64,000 nucleotides of DNA from Pacificimonas pallii (GCF_019204005.1 NZ_JAGSPA010000001.1:372001-436000); one strand, 5' to 3'; positions 1 to 9,432 are shown, counted from the first letter of the stretch. The notes: generated from the sequence alone by a model not told the origin. Made by a program: numbers and translations.

Positions 1-2
1 CG

Positions 3-965
3 CAGCGCAGCGGCCACAGTCCGCTGGCATTGTTCGACGCGCTGCGCACCGATTTCAGTCTGGCCCGGCTCCAGCATTACACCGGTACGCCGGTCGAACA
101 TGTGCAGCGCTATCTGCTGTTCACCAATTATCAGAGATATGTCGAGGAATTCGTCCGCTGGGGCGCGGGCCAGCTGAAGGCGGGCGGGCGCTATTCCCTG
201 CTGTCCGGACCCGGCGGCATGCGGCTGACACCCGAAACCGCGGACCCGGCCAATCTGCCCGACATGACCGCGGCGCGAAAATCGCAAATGCCCGCCTATC
301 ATCTTGTGGCGGAGAACGGCACGGGAATCAGCATCGTCAATATCGGCGTCGGCCCTTCCAATGCGAAAACCATCACCGACCATCTGGCGGTGCTGAGGCC
401 AGAGGCATGGCTGATGATCGGCCATTGCGGCGGGCTGCGCGATAGTCAGCGCATCGGCGATTATGTTCTGGCCCATGCCTATCTGCGCGACGACCATGTG
501 CTGGACCCGGTGCTGCCGCCCGAGATCCCCATCCCGCCCATCGCCGAGGTGCAGCAGGCCTTCTGGAGCGCCGCCGAACAGATCAGCGGTGAGGAGCCGG
601 AGGCGCTGAAACGGCGCATGCGCACCGGAACGATCGTCACCACCGACGACCGAAACTGGGAATTGCGCTATTCGGAATCCGCACTGCGTTTCTCGCAATC
701 AAGAGCCGTCGGCATCGACATGGAATCGGCGACCATCGCCGCGCAGGGTTACCGCTACCGCGTCCCCTACGGCACGCTCCTGTGCGTCAGCGACAAGCCG
801 CTGCATGGTGAACTCAAACTTCCCGGTCAGGCCAACCGCTTTTACGAACGCGCCGTCCGCGAACATATCGACATCGGCATCGCCGCCGTCGATGCGCTGC
901 GCGATTTCGGTCCAAAGCTGCACAGCCGCAAGCTGAGGGCCTTCGACGAACCGGCGTTTCGGTAA
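3..965 (+). CDS. amn: AMP nucleosidase, 5' end outside window (partial)
   Basis: This is the C-terminal part of AMP nucleosidase, a cytoplasmic purine-salvage enzyme that splits AMP into adenine and ribose 5-phosphate. The frame stays open to the left edge, and the TTG near base 30 is internal, so the real start lies upstream; full-length family members are about 480 residues. The visible part carries the nucleoside-phosphorylase fold with GHCGGLRDSQ in the purine-site loop and the late GIDMESATIA motif typical of the PNP/UDP phosphorylase superfamily. The product ends at TAA 963-965. It converges with the vapBC pair on the opposite strand. The family is clear from these motifs; exact substrate preference is inferred from the family. 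Confidence 0.88.
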   Translation, partial: QRSGHSPLALFDALRTDFSLARLQHYTGTPVEHVQRYLLFTNYQRYVEEFVRWGAGQLKAGGRYSLLSGPGGMRLTPETADPANLPDMTAARKSQMPAYHLVAENGTGISIVNIGVGPSNAKTITDHLAVLRPEAWLMIGHCGGLRDSQRIGDYVLAHAYLRDDHVLDPVLPPEIPIPPIAEVQQAFWSAAEQISGEEPEALKRRMRTGTIVTTDDRNWELRYSESALRFSQSRAVGIDMESATIAAQGYRYRVPYGTLLCVSDKPLHGELKLPGQANRFYERAVREHIDIGIAAVDALRDFGPKLHSRKLRAFDEPAFR

Positions 966-994
966 AGCTCACATAGAAGCAGAGCCAACTGCGG

Positions 995-1396
995 TCAGGT
1001 TCTGACCATCGCAGATCGAATATCAGTCTGCGAGAAATCGTCGCCCACAAACAGCAGTGGTGCATTTAATTCACGCGCAAGCGCGTAGGAAAAGCAATCA
1101 CCAAAGTTCAGTTTCGCCGGATGACGCGTCCGGCCAAAACGGTCGAAGGCAGCCTTCGCCAATTCGAGCTGTTCCGACGTGAACGGAACGCTCATTGCAC
1201 CAATCCGCTCTAGAAACGCTTGAAGACGCTCTACACCCGCCTCAATGCCCTTGCGAGTGACGACGACATGCAGTTCAAGTTCCGTTGCCGTTGAAATCGC
1301 GACCTCCGATGCTGTGGAAATCCGGTCGATAATGTTCTCGTAATCAGGTTCCTTCAGCAGGATCGCGATCAAAACCGAACTATCGAGAATAATCAA
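995..1396 (-). CDS. vapC: Type II toxin, PIN-domain ribonuclease VapC
   Basis: A 133-residue PIN-domain protein, the usual VapC size. VapC toxins are Mg-dependent endoribonucleases that attack tRNA or rRNA and are held inactive by VapB. The acidic residues of the PIN active site are visible: the first Asp in MIILDSS, a Glu in ATELELHV, Asp in NFGDCFSYA and Asp in VGDDFSQTD. The start overlaps the end of vapB by 4 nt (1393-1396), the normal antitoxin-first arrangement, so the two are translationally coupled. The specific RNA target cannot be read from sequence. Confidence 0.9.
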   Translation of the reverse strand: MIILDSSVLIAILLKEPDYENIIDRISTASEVAISTATELELHVVVTRKGIEAGVERLQAFLERIGAMSVPFTSEQLELAKAAFDRFGRTRHPAKLNFGDCFSYALARELNAPLLFVGDDFSQTDIRSAMVRT

Positions 1397-1647
1397 CGCG
1401 GAAGGCCATATTCGTCATACATTTCCGCGTCGATTTGTTCCCTGGTGAGACCCTTCGGCGGATCAGGCCAAGACAACACCATAGCCAATAGGTCGCGGCG
1501 CTTGTTCGTCGCATCCTCGCTATTTTTCACACGGTTCAATCGCTCGGTAGCCGCCCGCTTCATGGCAAGGCTGATCGATTCACCGGTATGCGCCGCAAGT
1601 TCGCGGATCAACGCTTCGGTCTCTCGGTTTTTAATGTTCAGTGCCAT
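1393..1647 (-). CDS. vapB: VapB-type antitoxin (Rv0623-like)
   Basis: An 84-residue protein resembling the Rv0623-like VapB antitoxin family. The N-terminus (MALNIKNRETEALIREL) matches the DNA-binding strand-helix part, and the C-terminal half should wrap around VapC. It is the first gene of the pair and overlaps vapC by 4 nt. There is no good Shine-Dalgarno sequence in front of the ATG; a large perfect palindrome begins only 3 nt upstream, so translation may start from a leaderless or structured transcript. VapB-VapC complexes usually repress their own promoter, which fits this arrangement. Confidence 0.85.
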   Translation of the reverse strand: MALNIKNRETEALIRELAAHTGESISLAMKRAATERLNRVKNSEDATNKRRDLLAMVLSWPDPPKGLTREQIDAEMYDEYGLPR

Positions 1648-1650
1648 GCG

Positions 1651-1699
1651 GAAACCCGGCTATAAAGACGTTTTGCAAATGTCTTTATAGCCGGGTTTC
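1651..1699. promoter_or_regulatory. 49-bp palindrome before vapB (operator and/or terminator)
   Basis: Two perfect 19-bp inverted arms (1651-1669 and 1681-1699, beginning GAAACCCGGCTATAAAGAC) flank an 11-nt centre containing the small palindrome TTTGCAAA. The element fills the space between the stop of the M2 peptidase gene (1718) and the vapB start (1647), both on the minus strand. It may be the autoregulatory operator of vapBC, and as RNA it could also end peptidase transcription. The palindrome is seen directly; its function is inferred. Confidence 0.7.
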
Positions 1700-1717
1700 T
1701 TCACGAACGCAATCCAG

Positions 1718-3556
1718 CTACCACCCGCATGACTTGCCTTTGTTCTGCTCTTCCAGCCAGCCCTTCAGCGGTTCGAAATAGGCGACCAGCGCTTCGCCGT
1801 TCATGTCGCGGGTACCGGTGAAGGCTTCGAGCGCATCGGGCCAGGGGCGGCTCGATCCCATTTCCAGCATGGCGTTCAGCTGCGCGCCGACCTCGGCATT
1901 GTCATAGATCGAGCAGCGATGCAGCGGGCCTTGCCAGCCTGCCTGTTCGCACGCGGCCTGATGGAACTGGAACTGCAGCAGGCGCGCCATGAAATAGCGC
2001 GTGTAGGGCGTGTTGCCGGGGACATGATATTTCGCGCCGGGATCGAAACTGTCGGCGGGGCGCGGACCGCCGGGCGGAACGATGCCCTGATATTCCCGGC
2101 GCAGGTCGGTCCAGCTCTTCGTGTAATTCTCTGGCGTCGTCTCGCCGGAAAAGACCTGCCAGCGCCATTTGTCGATCATCAGGCCAAAGGGCAGGAACGC
2201 GACCTTGTCCATCGCCTGCCGCAGCAGCAGGCCGATATCCTTGTCGGCGGCAGGAATATTCGCTTCGTCCAGCAGGTCGATCTGCGTCAGATAGTCCGGC
2301 GTGACGCTGAGCGCGATCATGTCGCCAATGGCCTCGTGAAAGCCGTCATTGGCGCTGTTCTTGTAGAGGAAGGGCTGGCCCTTATAGGCGCGCTGGTAAT
2401 AATTGTGCCCCAGCTCGTGATGCACGGTGACGAAGTCGTCGGCATTCACCTTAGTGCACATCTTGATGCGGACATCATCCTCATTGTCGAGATTCCAGGC
2501 GGACGCGTGGCAGACGACTTCACGGTCGCGCGGCGCGGTAATCTGGCTGCGTTCCCAGAAGGTTCCGGGCAGCGGTGCGAAGCCGAGCGACGAGAAGAAG
2601 GTCTCGCCCGTTTCCACGATCCGCTTCGGCGTATAGTCCGCCTTCACCAAGAGGTCGGTCAGGTCATAGCCAAGATCACCGGCACCCTCCGGTGCCACGA
2701 TGTCATAGATATTTCCCCATTCCTGCGCCCACATATTGCCGAGAAGATCGGCGCGGATCGGGCCATTTTCCGGCTGGACATCGTCGCCATAGGCCTCGTT
2801 CAGCTTGCTGCGCGTGTAGCAGTGCAGCTGGTCGTAAAGCGGCTTCACCTCCTGCCAATTGGCATCCAGCATCGCGGCATAGGCATCGGGGTCCATGTCA
2901 TAACCCGAACGCCACATCGCGCCGGTATCGGCATAGCCGAGCGAGCGCGCGCCTTCGTTGGAAAGCTCGACGAAGCGGGCATAATCCTCGCGCATCGGCG
3001 TGCCGACCCTGTGCCAGCTGGTCCACATCTCCTGCAGCACGGCGGGGTCGCGCTCAGTGCCCATCAGCGCTTCCAGATCATTGCCGCGCGTCTCGGTGCC
3101 TTTGTACATGCCCTTGCCCTTGCCATAGGCAGAGTTGAGGCCTGTCAGCAGTGTCGCGAGTTCATCCGCCGCGCCCGGAACATTCGGCGCAGGCGCCGTC
3201 AGCGACTGCCGCAGCATGTTGAGCTTTCGCGACGTATCGTAGCTGAGCCCGTCAATCGCGGCATATTTCGCGGCCTCATTGGCAAGCTCCACCGCCGCCT
3301 TGGTATATTCCGCGCTGGCGCGCGCCGCCAGGAAATCGGTATCGATGGTGATGTTCGTGGCATTCGCCCATGCCGCCTTGCCGACATAGATGCTGAGGTC
3401 CGCAAGGCGCTGCTCCGCGCGCTCGACAAAGGCATCGGCGTCAGCGGCGGTGGGGGCGGCGGCCGCCATCTCACCCTCTTCATGGTGCGCAGCAAAAACG
3501 GCACCTCCGGCCATCAGGCCCACAGCGATCGCGGCAACTGAAATCTGCTTCAACAT
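1718..3556 (-). CDS. M2-family zinc dipeptidyl carboxypeptidase (ACE-like), secreted
   Basis: A peptidase of family M2, related to angiotensin-converting enzyme, of about 612 residues. These zinc enzymes remove C-terminal dipeptides in the periplasm. The start at 3556 (MLKQISVAAIAV) is preferred over the upstream frame extension because it begins a clean signal peptide ending near AVFA. The HExxH zinc motif (HHELGH, about residues 378-383) and the downstream third ligand in FHEAIGD (about residue 405) have the spacing expected for M2. A histidine/glutamate patch (HHEEGE) follows the cleavage site. It appears monocistronic, with the vapB palindrome just past its stop. Confidence 0.9.
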   Translation of the reverse strand: MLKQISVAAIAVGLMAGGAVFAAHHEEGEMAAAAPTAADADAFVERAEQRLADLSIYVGKAAWANATNITIDTDFLAARASAEYTKAAVELANEAAKYAAIDGLSYDTSRKLNMLRQSLTAPAPNVPGAADELATLLTGLNSAYGKGKGMYKGTETRGNDLEALMGTERDPAVLQEMWTSWHRVGTPMREDYARFVELSNEGARSLGYADTGAMWRSGYDMDPDAYAAMLDANWQEVKPLYDQLHCYTRSKLNEAYGDDVQPENGPIRADLLGNMWAQEWGNIYDIVAPEGAGDLGYDLTDLLVKADYTPKRIVETGETFFSSLGFAPLPGTFWERSQITAPRDREVVCHASAWNLDNEDDVRIKMCTKVNADDFVTVHHELGHNYYQRAYKGQPFLYKNSANDGFHEAIGDMIALSVTPDYLTQIDLLDEANIPAADKDIGLLLRQAMDKVAFLPFGLMIDKWRWQVFSGETTPENYTKSWTDLRREYQGIVPPGGPRPADSFDPGAKYHVPGNTPYTRYFMARLLQFQFHQAACEQAGWQGPLHRCSIYDNAEVGAQLNAMLEMGSSRPWPDALEAFTGTRDMNGEALVAYFEPLKGWLEEQNKGKSCGW

Positions 3557-3692
3557 TATCTGATGCTCCCAGGGAATTTTTCTATGCGGCGGTTTTGACG
3601 GTGAAGGACCATCGCGGTCAAGCGCGCACATGCAGTAAGGATGTTGTGCACAGGAGAGCGTGCCTGGCGCACAGCGCGGGTTGCACGGCGCA

Positions 3693-4466
3693 TCAACTTC
3701 CCGCCGTCAGGAATGCGGTCAGTTCCTCGCCCAGTTCCGGCTTCGAGACGCAGGACATGTGCGTGCCCGGCATGGTCGCGAACCGGGCATTCGGCATCAG
3801 CGCCGCAAGCTTTTTCGCATCCATGAAAAACCGGTCCTCCGCCGCGCACAGGACAAGGGTCGGTATGTCGATGGCGGCGATGTCGCCCTCGTCCCCATCG
3901 ACTTGCGCGCGCAGCAAATGCAGCGCCGCGTGCGGGTTCACCCCGTTGGTCTTCATGAACTGGACAGCGAAATATTCGTCCGTGCCCCTGGCATGGTCGT
4001 CACGGTTTTCGACCGCATTGATGAACCAGTCGGTGCCGCTTTGCTGCGCGGCAATCCCATCAAGCCCCATGCCGCAAATCGCCAGACGGCGCGGTGTCAG
4101 GCCGCCGATCACGCCCAGCACCGACGTTCGCGCGCCCAGCGAAAATCCGGCAAGATCATAATCCCCGACACCCAGATGCCGCACCCAGTCCGCCGCATCG
4201 CGGGCCAGAATATTGGGCGGCCATTTCGCCAGGTCCGATGGCGCCTCGCTTTGTCCATGACCGCGCAGGTCGAGCATGTGACAGTGAAACCCCGCCGCCG
4301 CCAGGGCCGCCGCCGTGCCGAACCTGACCCAGTTCACATGCGCCGTCGAAAACAGGCCGTGGATCAATAGCAAAGGCCGTCCGGTCCCCGCCAGGGGCGC
4401 GACCTCATGCCAGGCCAGGCGTGTGCCATCGGACGTTTCGAAGATGTGCGGAATGGTGGTCGTCAT
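3693..4466 (-). CDS. Alpha/beta-fold hydrolase
   Basis: A 257-residue alpha/beta hydrolase. The early LLLIHGLF oxyanion-hole motif, the nucleophile elbow AGFSLGAR (G-x-S-x-G) and the late catalytic His in MPGTHMS are all present. It has no signal peptide and is probably cytoplasmic. Such proteins hydrolyse esters, lactones or related substrates; the actual substrate is unknown. It stands alone, about 136 nt past the start of the peptidase gene, and the 181-nt gap on its other side (4467-4647) holds nothing I recognise. Confidence 0.85.
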   Translation of the reverse strand: MTTTIPHIFETSDGTRLAWHEVAPLAGTGRPLLLIHGLFSTAHVNWVRFGTAAALAAAGFHCHMLDLRGHGQSEAPSDLAKWPPNILARDAADWVRHLGVGDYDLAGFSLGARTSVLGVIGGLTPRRLAICGMGLDGIAAQQSGTDWFINAVENRDDHARGTDEYFAVQFMKTNGVNPHAALHLLRAQVDGDEGDIAAIDIPTLVLCAAEDRFFMDAKKLAALMPNARFATMPGTHMSCVSKPELGEELTAFLTAGS

Positions 4467-4647
4467 TTTCGTAACTTCACACCTGCTTCACACTATGTCG
4501 ATCGCGGCGCACGGCGCGGGAACTGAGGGGAAAGGGAAAGGTGGGATCGGGCCGGAACGTCATGCCCGCAAGGATCGCCGATCACCGGCGAATAGGAAAG
4601 CGAATTCGTATCGCGTGGTTCCCGGTCAAAAAGGTGCAGGCATGCCG

Positions 4648-5838
4648 TCAGGCGGCCGCGGCTGTTCCGTCACCCCGGTCCCTGGCCGCTTTTTCGGCAT
4701 AGAGGGCCCGATCCGCCCCCCGCAGCAGCTGACTGAGGTCCGACCCTGTCGCCATGCCAATGGCCGCGCCGATCACGATTTCATTGTCCTCGAACGGGAT
4801 GGGCCGGGCGATGGCCGCGCGCAGCGCTCCCATGCGCGCGTTGAGTGCCTTCGTCGTCATCCGCGCAAGCAGCACGGCAAATTCGTCGCCGCCCAGGCGC
4901 GCAACGCAGATGGCGTCTTCGCACAGCTTGCGAATCCGGTCCGCCGTCTGCTGCAGGACGACATCGCCAGCGGCGTGACCATGGCGGTCATTCGCAGCCT
5001 TGAAGGCGTTCAGGTCGATCATCAGGAGGGAATAGGCGGCCTTCCCCTTTCGCTGCGCATGATCGGCATCGAAGCGCGAGCGCAGCGCGCGGCGATTGCT
5101 GAGCCTGGTGAGCGCATCCGTCTCGGCGAGTTCGCGAAGTTCGGCGCGGAGTTCAATGGACGCGACCATGGTCGCGAAATGATGGGAAATCATGCCCGCC
5201 AGTAAAATCGCGATCACCAGCGTCCCGAATCCCACGGCCTTGAGCGCGACATCGTCTGAAAACGCCATGGCGACGCAGGAGGGCGCAAGCGCGACGACGG
5301 TCATGCCGATGGCGGTCCGTGGCAACGAGTTCAGGCAGATGGCACCGGACAGGGCGATCAATGTCACGAAAATCGGGGCAAGCACACGGCGCGCCTCGAC
5401 GGTGTCATAAAAAGCGTTGAGGGTCCACACGCCGCCGATCGCGGCGACGATCAACGCGACCAGGCCGGTTTCGCGGAGGCGTTTCCGCATCTTTGCAATC
5501 CGCACCTTCTCACGCCGTCGGCGATACCAGACGCCTCCACGCCAGATGCCGACCAGAATAAAAAGGACAGGCAGGAAGATATGGTGTTGCCACTGAAATT
5601 CGCCCCCGGAACCATAGGCCGCAAGAATGGCCATGGCCGCGACAGCGCCATAGAGCAACGGGACGCACGCCATGACACGGCCATATTGCGCCGCGATGAC
5701 CTCATCGTGCAGATTGCGGTCCGCGCTGTCGGACCAGACCTGCCGCAACTGCGCCAGCCAGCTCAGCCCGCCCGTCGGCGAAGCATCGTCCAGCGAATAT
5801 CCGCGGCGATTTTGGATCGGCTGCTTCATAACCGCCAT
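4648..5838 (-). CDS. Membrane-anchored GGDEF diguanylate cyclase
   Basis: A 396-residue protein with several hydrophobic segments in the N-terminal 200 residues and a C-terminal GGDEF domain with an intact active site (LGGDEF, about residue 316). GGDEF proteins make cyclic di-GMP from two GTP. The RxxD inhibitory site normally placed before GGDEF is absent here (CEDAICVARL), so product inhibition through that site is not expected. The N-terminal membrane part is not a sensor family I recognise. It stands alone, with 100 nt of unassigned sequence upstream. Confidence 0.9.
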   Translation of the reverse strand: MAVMKQPIQNRRGYSLDDASPTGGLSWLAQLRQVWSDSADRNLHDEVIAAQYGRVMACVPLLYGAVAAMAILAAYGSGGEFQWQHHIFLPVLFILVGIWRGGVWYRRRREKVRIAKMRKRLRETGLVALIVAAIGGVWTLNAFYDTVEARRVLAPIFVTLIALSGAICLNSLPRTAIGMTVVALAPSCVAMAFSDDVALKAVGFGTLVIAILLAGMISHHFATMVASIELRAELRELAETDALTRLSNRRALRSRFDADHAQRKGKAAYSLLMIDLNAFKAANDRHGHAAGDVVLQQTADRIRKLCEDAICVARLGGDEFAVLLARMTTKALNARMGALRAAIARPIPFEDNEIVIGAAIGMATGSDLSQLLRGADRALYAEKAARDRGDGTAAAA

Positions 5839-5942
5839 AATTTAGCGGAAGATCGTAAAGTCTGAATTAATCCAGCAATATAAATTGTCAGCCCGGCAGC
5901 GAATCGAGCTCAGGGACTTTCTGGAAGACGAGTCGGCAAGGG

Positions 5943-6392
5943 TCATACGAGACCAACGAACGCCGCCCAATCTTCGGTCTTGCGAGGCTGACCGTCCATT
6001 TGCCTCGCGCCGGCGGGCAGGGCGATCCAGGGCTGCTTCGAGCGCACCCAGATGTGGGCGGCCGGAACAATCTCAGCGCTACGATCAAGCGTACCGCAGC
6101 GGATCGAGATAAATCCTGGGCGCGTATCGTTCTGGGCATAAATGCGCGCCATGCACACCGCGCAGCCAACGATCTTCGACTGCGCGCCGGAAGGCTGTGT
6201 CGCACGGCCCGTGTTCACATCACCGGACAGTTCCAGATCGGCCTCCGCAACCAGCATATGCTCGCTGAAGGCCGAGCCGGTCCGCGTCTGGCAATCGGTG
6301 CAGTGGCACGCATAAGGGGCCAGTCTGACACCGTCTTTTAGCGTATAACGCACGGCGCCGCACAGGCAGCCGCCTTTCAAAATGCCCTTCAT
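5943..6392 (-). CDS. GFA family protein (CENP-V/formaldehyde-activating-like zinc protein)
   Basis: A 149-residue protein of the GFA family, named after glutathione-dependent formaldehyde-activating enzyme, although most members have no proven activity. The zinc cysteines are visible as GGCLCGAVRY at the N-terminus, CHCTDCQTRTG, and a CAVC pair in the middle. It starts 9 nt after the stop of the DsbA-like isomerase gene, so both probably share one mRNA. The pairing with a glutathione-using enzyme family is consistent but not proof of a shared pathway. Confidence 0.88.
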   Translation of the reverse strand: MKGILKGGCLCGAVRYTLKDGVRLAPYACHCTDCQTRTGSAFSEHMLVAEADLELSGDVNTGRATQPSGAQSKIVGCAVCMARIYAQNDTRPGFISIRCGTLDRSAEIVPAAHIWVRSKQPWIALPAGARQMDGQPRKTEDWAAFVGLV

Positions 6393-6401
6393 AATGAATC
6401 C

Positions 6402-7058
6402 CTAGCTCAATCTCCTGGAAAGTCCCGCTTGCTTCATGCGCCACAGGGCGACGTCGATGCGATCCTGGCCGAAAAACGGCTCGCCGTTGAACAGCAGGGT
6501 CGGCACGCCCCAATGGCCGCCCGCCTCCAGCGCCGCCTGATTGGCGGCGATCTCCGCGTCGAGGGCATCGGCTTCGCGCGCGGCTTCTTGATCCAGCGCG
6601 GCAAGGTCGAGGCCCGCGCGGGCCGCCGCCGCGGCAAGGTGGTCGCCCTCATTCCAGGACACTTTACCTTCCCAGATCAGGCGCGAAGCTTCGTCGGCGA
6701 AGGCCAGGCCCCTGCCCGCCCGTGCCGCCGCCTGCCCCAGCCGCGTCAGGCGAAAGATGTGCGGCTGATCGCTGGAAATTTTCCGCGTGGCGATATCCTG
6801 CACGATGGGGTCAGGCGTCGGCCGCCCGATTTCGATCTGAAGATATTGCGACAGCCGCATGACATCGCGCATCACATAGCCGAGCCAGTTGGGATGGTTG
6901 CGCTCAAAGAAATCCGGCTCCCGGATCGCGAGCGGGTAGACCGGGCGAAACACGATCTCCAGATCATATTCCCGCACCAGCGCACGATAGCGCCGCGTCG
7001 CAAGGAAACTGTACGGCGAGCGAAAGGACCAGAAAAGGTCGGCGGTCAGGGTCGTCAT
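6402..7058 (-). CDS. 2-hydroxychromene-2-carboxylate isomerase / DsbA-family thioredoxin-like protein
   Basis: A 218-residue protein of the kappa-class glutathione transferase group. The opening DLFWSFRSPYSFLA contains the serine that replaces the CxxC of true DsbA, and the end has GVPTLLFNGEPFFGQDR, the cis-Pro region and C-terminal helix of this family. NahD-type members isomerise 2-hydroxychromene-2-carboxylate in naphthalene breakdown, but no aromatic-degradation genes are nearby, so the substrate is open. It is divergent from the glutaminase gene across only 56 bp, which must hold both promoters, and is followed closely by the GFA gene. Confidence 0.85.
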   Translation of the reverse strand: MTTLTADLFWSFRSPYSFLATRRYRALVREYDLEIVFRPVYPLAIREPDFFERNHPNWLGYVMRDVMRLSQYLQIEIGRPTPDPIVQDIATRKISSDQPHIFRLTRLGQAAARAGRGLAFADEASRLIWEGKVSWNEGDHLAAAAARAGLDLAALDQEAAREADALDAEIAANQAALEAGGHWGVPTLLFNGEPFFGQDRIDVALWRMKQAGLSRRLS

Positions 7059-7114
7059 GCTCTCGGCGTTAACATGCGGTGGCCCGCCGCGACACTCTCT
7101 GTCAGAAGGGGGTC

Positions 7115-8038
7115 ATGAACCTTCAGCACATCATCGACGAGACCTTCGCCGAACTGGAACCACGGCGCGGGTGCGGTGCGGTGGCCGACTATATTCCGGC
7201 ACTGGCCAATGTCGATCCCGGCAAATTCGGCGTCGCCCTCGCCACAAAGGACGGCGCAACCTATTGCGCGGGCGACGCGGGTGAGGCGTTCTCGATCCAG
7301 AGCATTTCCAAAGTGTTCGTCCTGGCTCTCGCGCTCGACCGGCACGGCCCCAGATTATGGGACCGGGTCGGCCGCGAACCGTCCGGCGATCCGTTCAATT
7401 CCATCGTCCAGCTGGAGCGGGAAAAGGGCATTCCGCGCAATCCCTTCATCAATGCCGGTGCCATTGTGACGACCGATCATCTGGTCGACGACAGGAGCCA
7501 TGATGTCGCCATCGATGAACTTGTGGCGCTCCTCAGGAAAATGGCGCGGGATGACGCCGTCCATGTCGACCCGGAGGTCGCCAGATCGGAATCGAAGGCG
7601 GGCGCGCGCAACCGCAGCCTGGCCTATTTCATGGAAAGCTTCGACCGGCTGAGAAACCCTGTCGAGACGGTGCTGGCGGCCTATTTCCGGCAATGCGCCC
7701 TGGCGCTCAGCTGCAAACAGCTGGCCGAGGCGGCGCTGTTCCTGGCGTTCGACGGGACCGACCCCGTTACCAGGGAGGTGGTCACCTCCACCGCCCGCTG
7801 CCGCCGTATCAACGCACTGATGCTGACCTGCGGACATTATGACAATTCGGGCGAGTTCGCGTTCGAGGTCGGTTTCTGCGGGAAGTCCGGCGTCGGCGGC
7901 GGCATCCTGGCCGTCGTGCCCAACAAGGCGACCATTGCGGTCTGGTCGCCGGGGCTGAACGAGGCAGGCACATCGGAGCTTGGCGCGCTGGCCTTGCGGA
8001 AAATCGCCGAGAAGACCGGCTGGTCAATCTTCGGCTAG
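7115..8038 (+). CDS. glsA: Glutaminase A
   Basis: A 307-residue beta-lactamase-fold glutaminase converting glutamine to glutamate and ammonia. The catalytic Ser-x-x-Lys is visible as S63-I-S-K66, followed by PFNSIVQLE and NPFINAGAI in the substrate pocket and by GFCGKSGVGGGI near the C-terminus. The start at 7115 is chosen because AAGGGGG lies a few bases upstream; an upstream in-frame ATG at 7079 has no such site. The length is normal for the family. It is divergent from the isomerase gene. Confidence 0.95.
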   Translation: MNLQHIIDETFAELEPRRGCGAVADYIPALANVDPGKFGVALATKDGATYCAGDAGEAFSIQSISKVFVLALALDRHGPRLWDRVGREPSGDPFNSIVQLEREKGIPRNPFINAGAIVTTDHLVDDRSHDVAIDELVALLRKMARDDAVHVDPEVARSESKAGARNRSLAYFMESFDRLRNPVETVLAAYFRQCALALSCKQLAEAALFLAFDGTDPVTREVVTSTARCRRINALMLTCGHYDNSGEFAFEVGFCGKSGVGGGILAVVPNKATIAVWSPGLNEAGTSELGALALRKIAEKTGWSIFG

Positions 8039-8160
8039 GCGGAAATCCCGGCGCCGTGCGGGGACAGGCTCTCGTCCAAGCGGCATGTTGTCGGTTCCGG
8101 CACAAAAGCGGCCGCGGTGAGGATTACCCCGCCGCGGCCGCGAATTGCGCTTGACGGGCG

Positions 8161-9432
8161 CTAGCCAAGCTTGGGCGAGTCCCCCGCCGGAGCAGGCTTG
8201 GGTGCCTTCGGAGCCTTGGGAGCGGCCGACGTTTTGGCACGGGCCTCCGACTCGTCGACCAGACGATCGAGAACGCGGCGCGCCGGTTCGCGGCCGCCAA
8301 GCCCGAAGGCGATGGCGGCGGCAATGGCGGCCGAGCCGAGGATGAGCGCGAATGCGAGGTTCACGATGTCATTCGCCAGCCCCATGAACCTGAGGCCCAT
8401 GGCGACCGCCAGTGCGATGGTCGCATATTTGACGATCGACGGCGCGAAGTTCGTCTCCCCCGTCGAACGCACGACCGCGTTTGCCAGCACGTTCGCCAGC
8501 ATGACACCCACCAGGATGATCGCGCTGCCGAACAGGACCTGTCCGCCAAGCTCGAGCAGCTGCGTCAGCAGCGTCGTGATCGCCACGAAGCCGAGGGCCT
8601 GTGTCGCCATGATCGCGCCGAACAGCGTGATGGCCGTCGTCACGATGACACCGGCGGCGTTGCTGGTCTTCATCGTCTCGGGAAACGCGCCCATGCTGGC
8701 GACGGCCCGGTCGACACCGGTTGCGCCCAGCAGCGTGGAGGCGAGCTGTCCGGCCCAGCGACCGATGAAATATGCGATGGCGAGAATGATGCCAGCGGCG
8801 ATGACGCGCGGAATGGCAAGCAGGATGACATCCAGCATGCGCGTTGCCGGCTCCGTGATCGCGGCGATCTGCAGCACGTCGAAGGCCATGATCGAAATCG
8901 GAATGATGATCAGGACGAACGCGATCGTGCCCAGCACTTTTCCAAGGTTCAGATCGCTCGCGGCGACGTCGGTCACCCCGGCGCGTGCGGCCCATTTGTC
9001 GGCCTTGAACGTCTCCATGCCGGTCGTGATGATGCGCTGAACGATGCGCGCCACGACCAGGCCGATAAAGAAGATGATGGCGGCGCCAATCAGGCGCGGC
9101 AGGAAGCGGAAGACTTCCGTCGTCAGTTCATTGACGGGCGCAACGACCTGGCTGAGCCCGAGCGGCTGAAGAGCGGCGACGATACCGACAAGAAGGACAA
9201 TCCAGTAGGCGAGCGTACCGAGCTGTTCGCCCAGCGTCGTCGAACTGCCCACAGCGTCCTGATGTTTCTTCAGCGTGGAAATCCGGTCGACAAGCTTCGC
9301 CAGACCCCATTTCGCCGCCTTTGCGAAGAAATAGGCAACGAGAAGGATCAGCAGGGCCGCCGCGATGCGCGGACCCCATTAGCTGATCAGATACGTAATC
9401 CGGTCCATCGCGCCGGGATAATAATTTTCCAT
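8161..9432 (-). pseudogene. CmpX-like mechanosensitive-channel-related membrane protein, interrupted by an in-frame stop
   Basis: A multi-span membrane protein related to small-conductance mechanosensitive channel proteins, with repeated transmembrane segments and an alanine/proline/lysine-rich C-terminal tail. The natural start appears to be ATG 9430-9432, preceded by a strong AGGGGGG Shine-Dalgarno. Codon 18 of that frame is TAA (9379-9381). After it the same frame continues through a first membrane helix (AALLILLVAYFFA) into the rest of the protein. A GTG at 9252 could restart translation but would lose that helix. It is either a recent nonsense mutation, a sequencing error or a restart gene; the rest of the frame is intact, so decay would be very recent. 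Confidence 0.75.

Noticed and set aside
1919-3541. A 540-codon plus-strand open frame opposite the M2 peptidase gene
   Set aside because: It is a GC-rich mirror of a gene with clear zinc motifs; its translation has no domain and is rich in Arg, Ala and His as expected for antisense frames.
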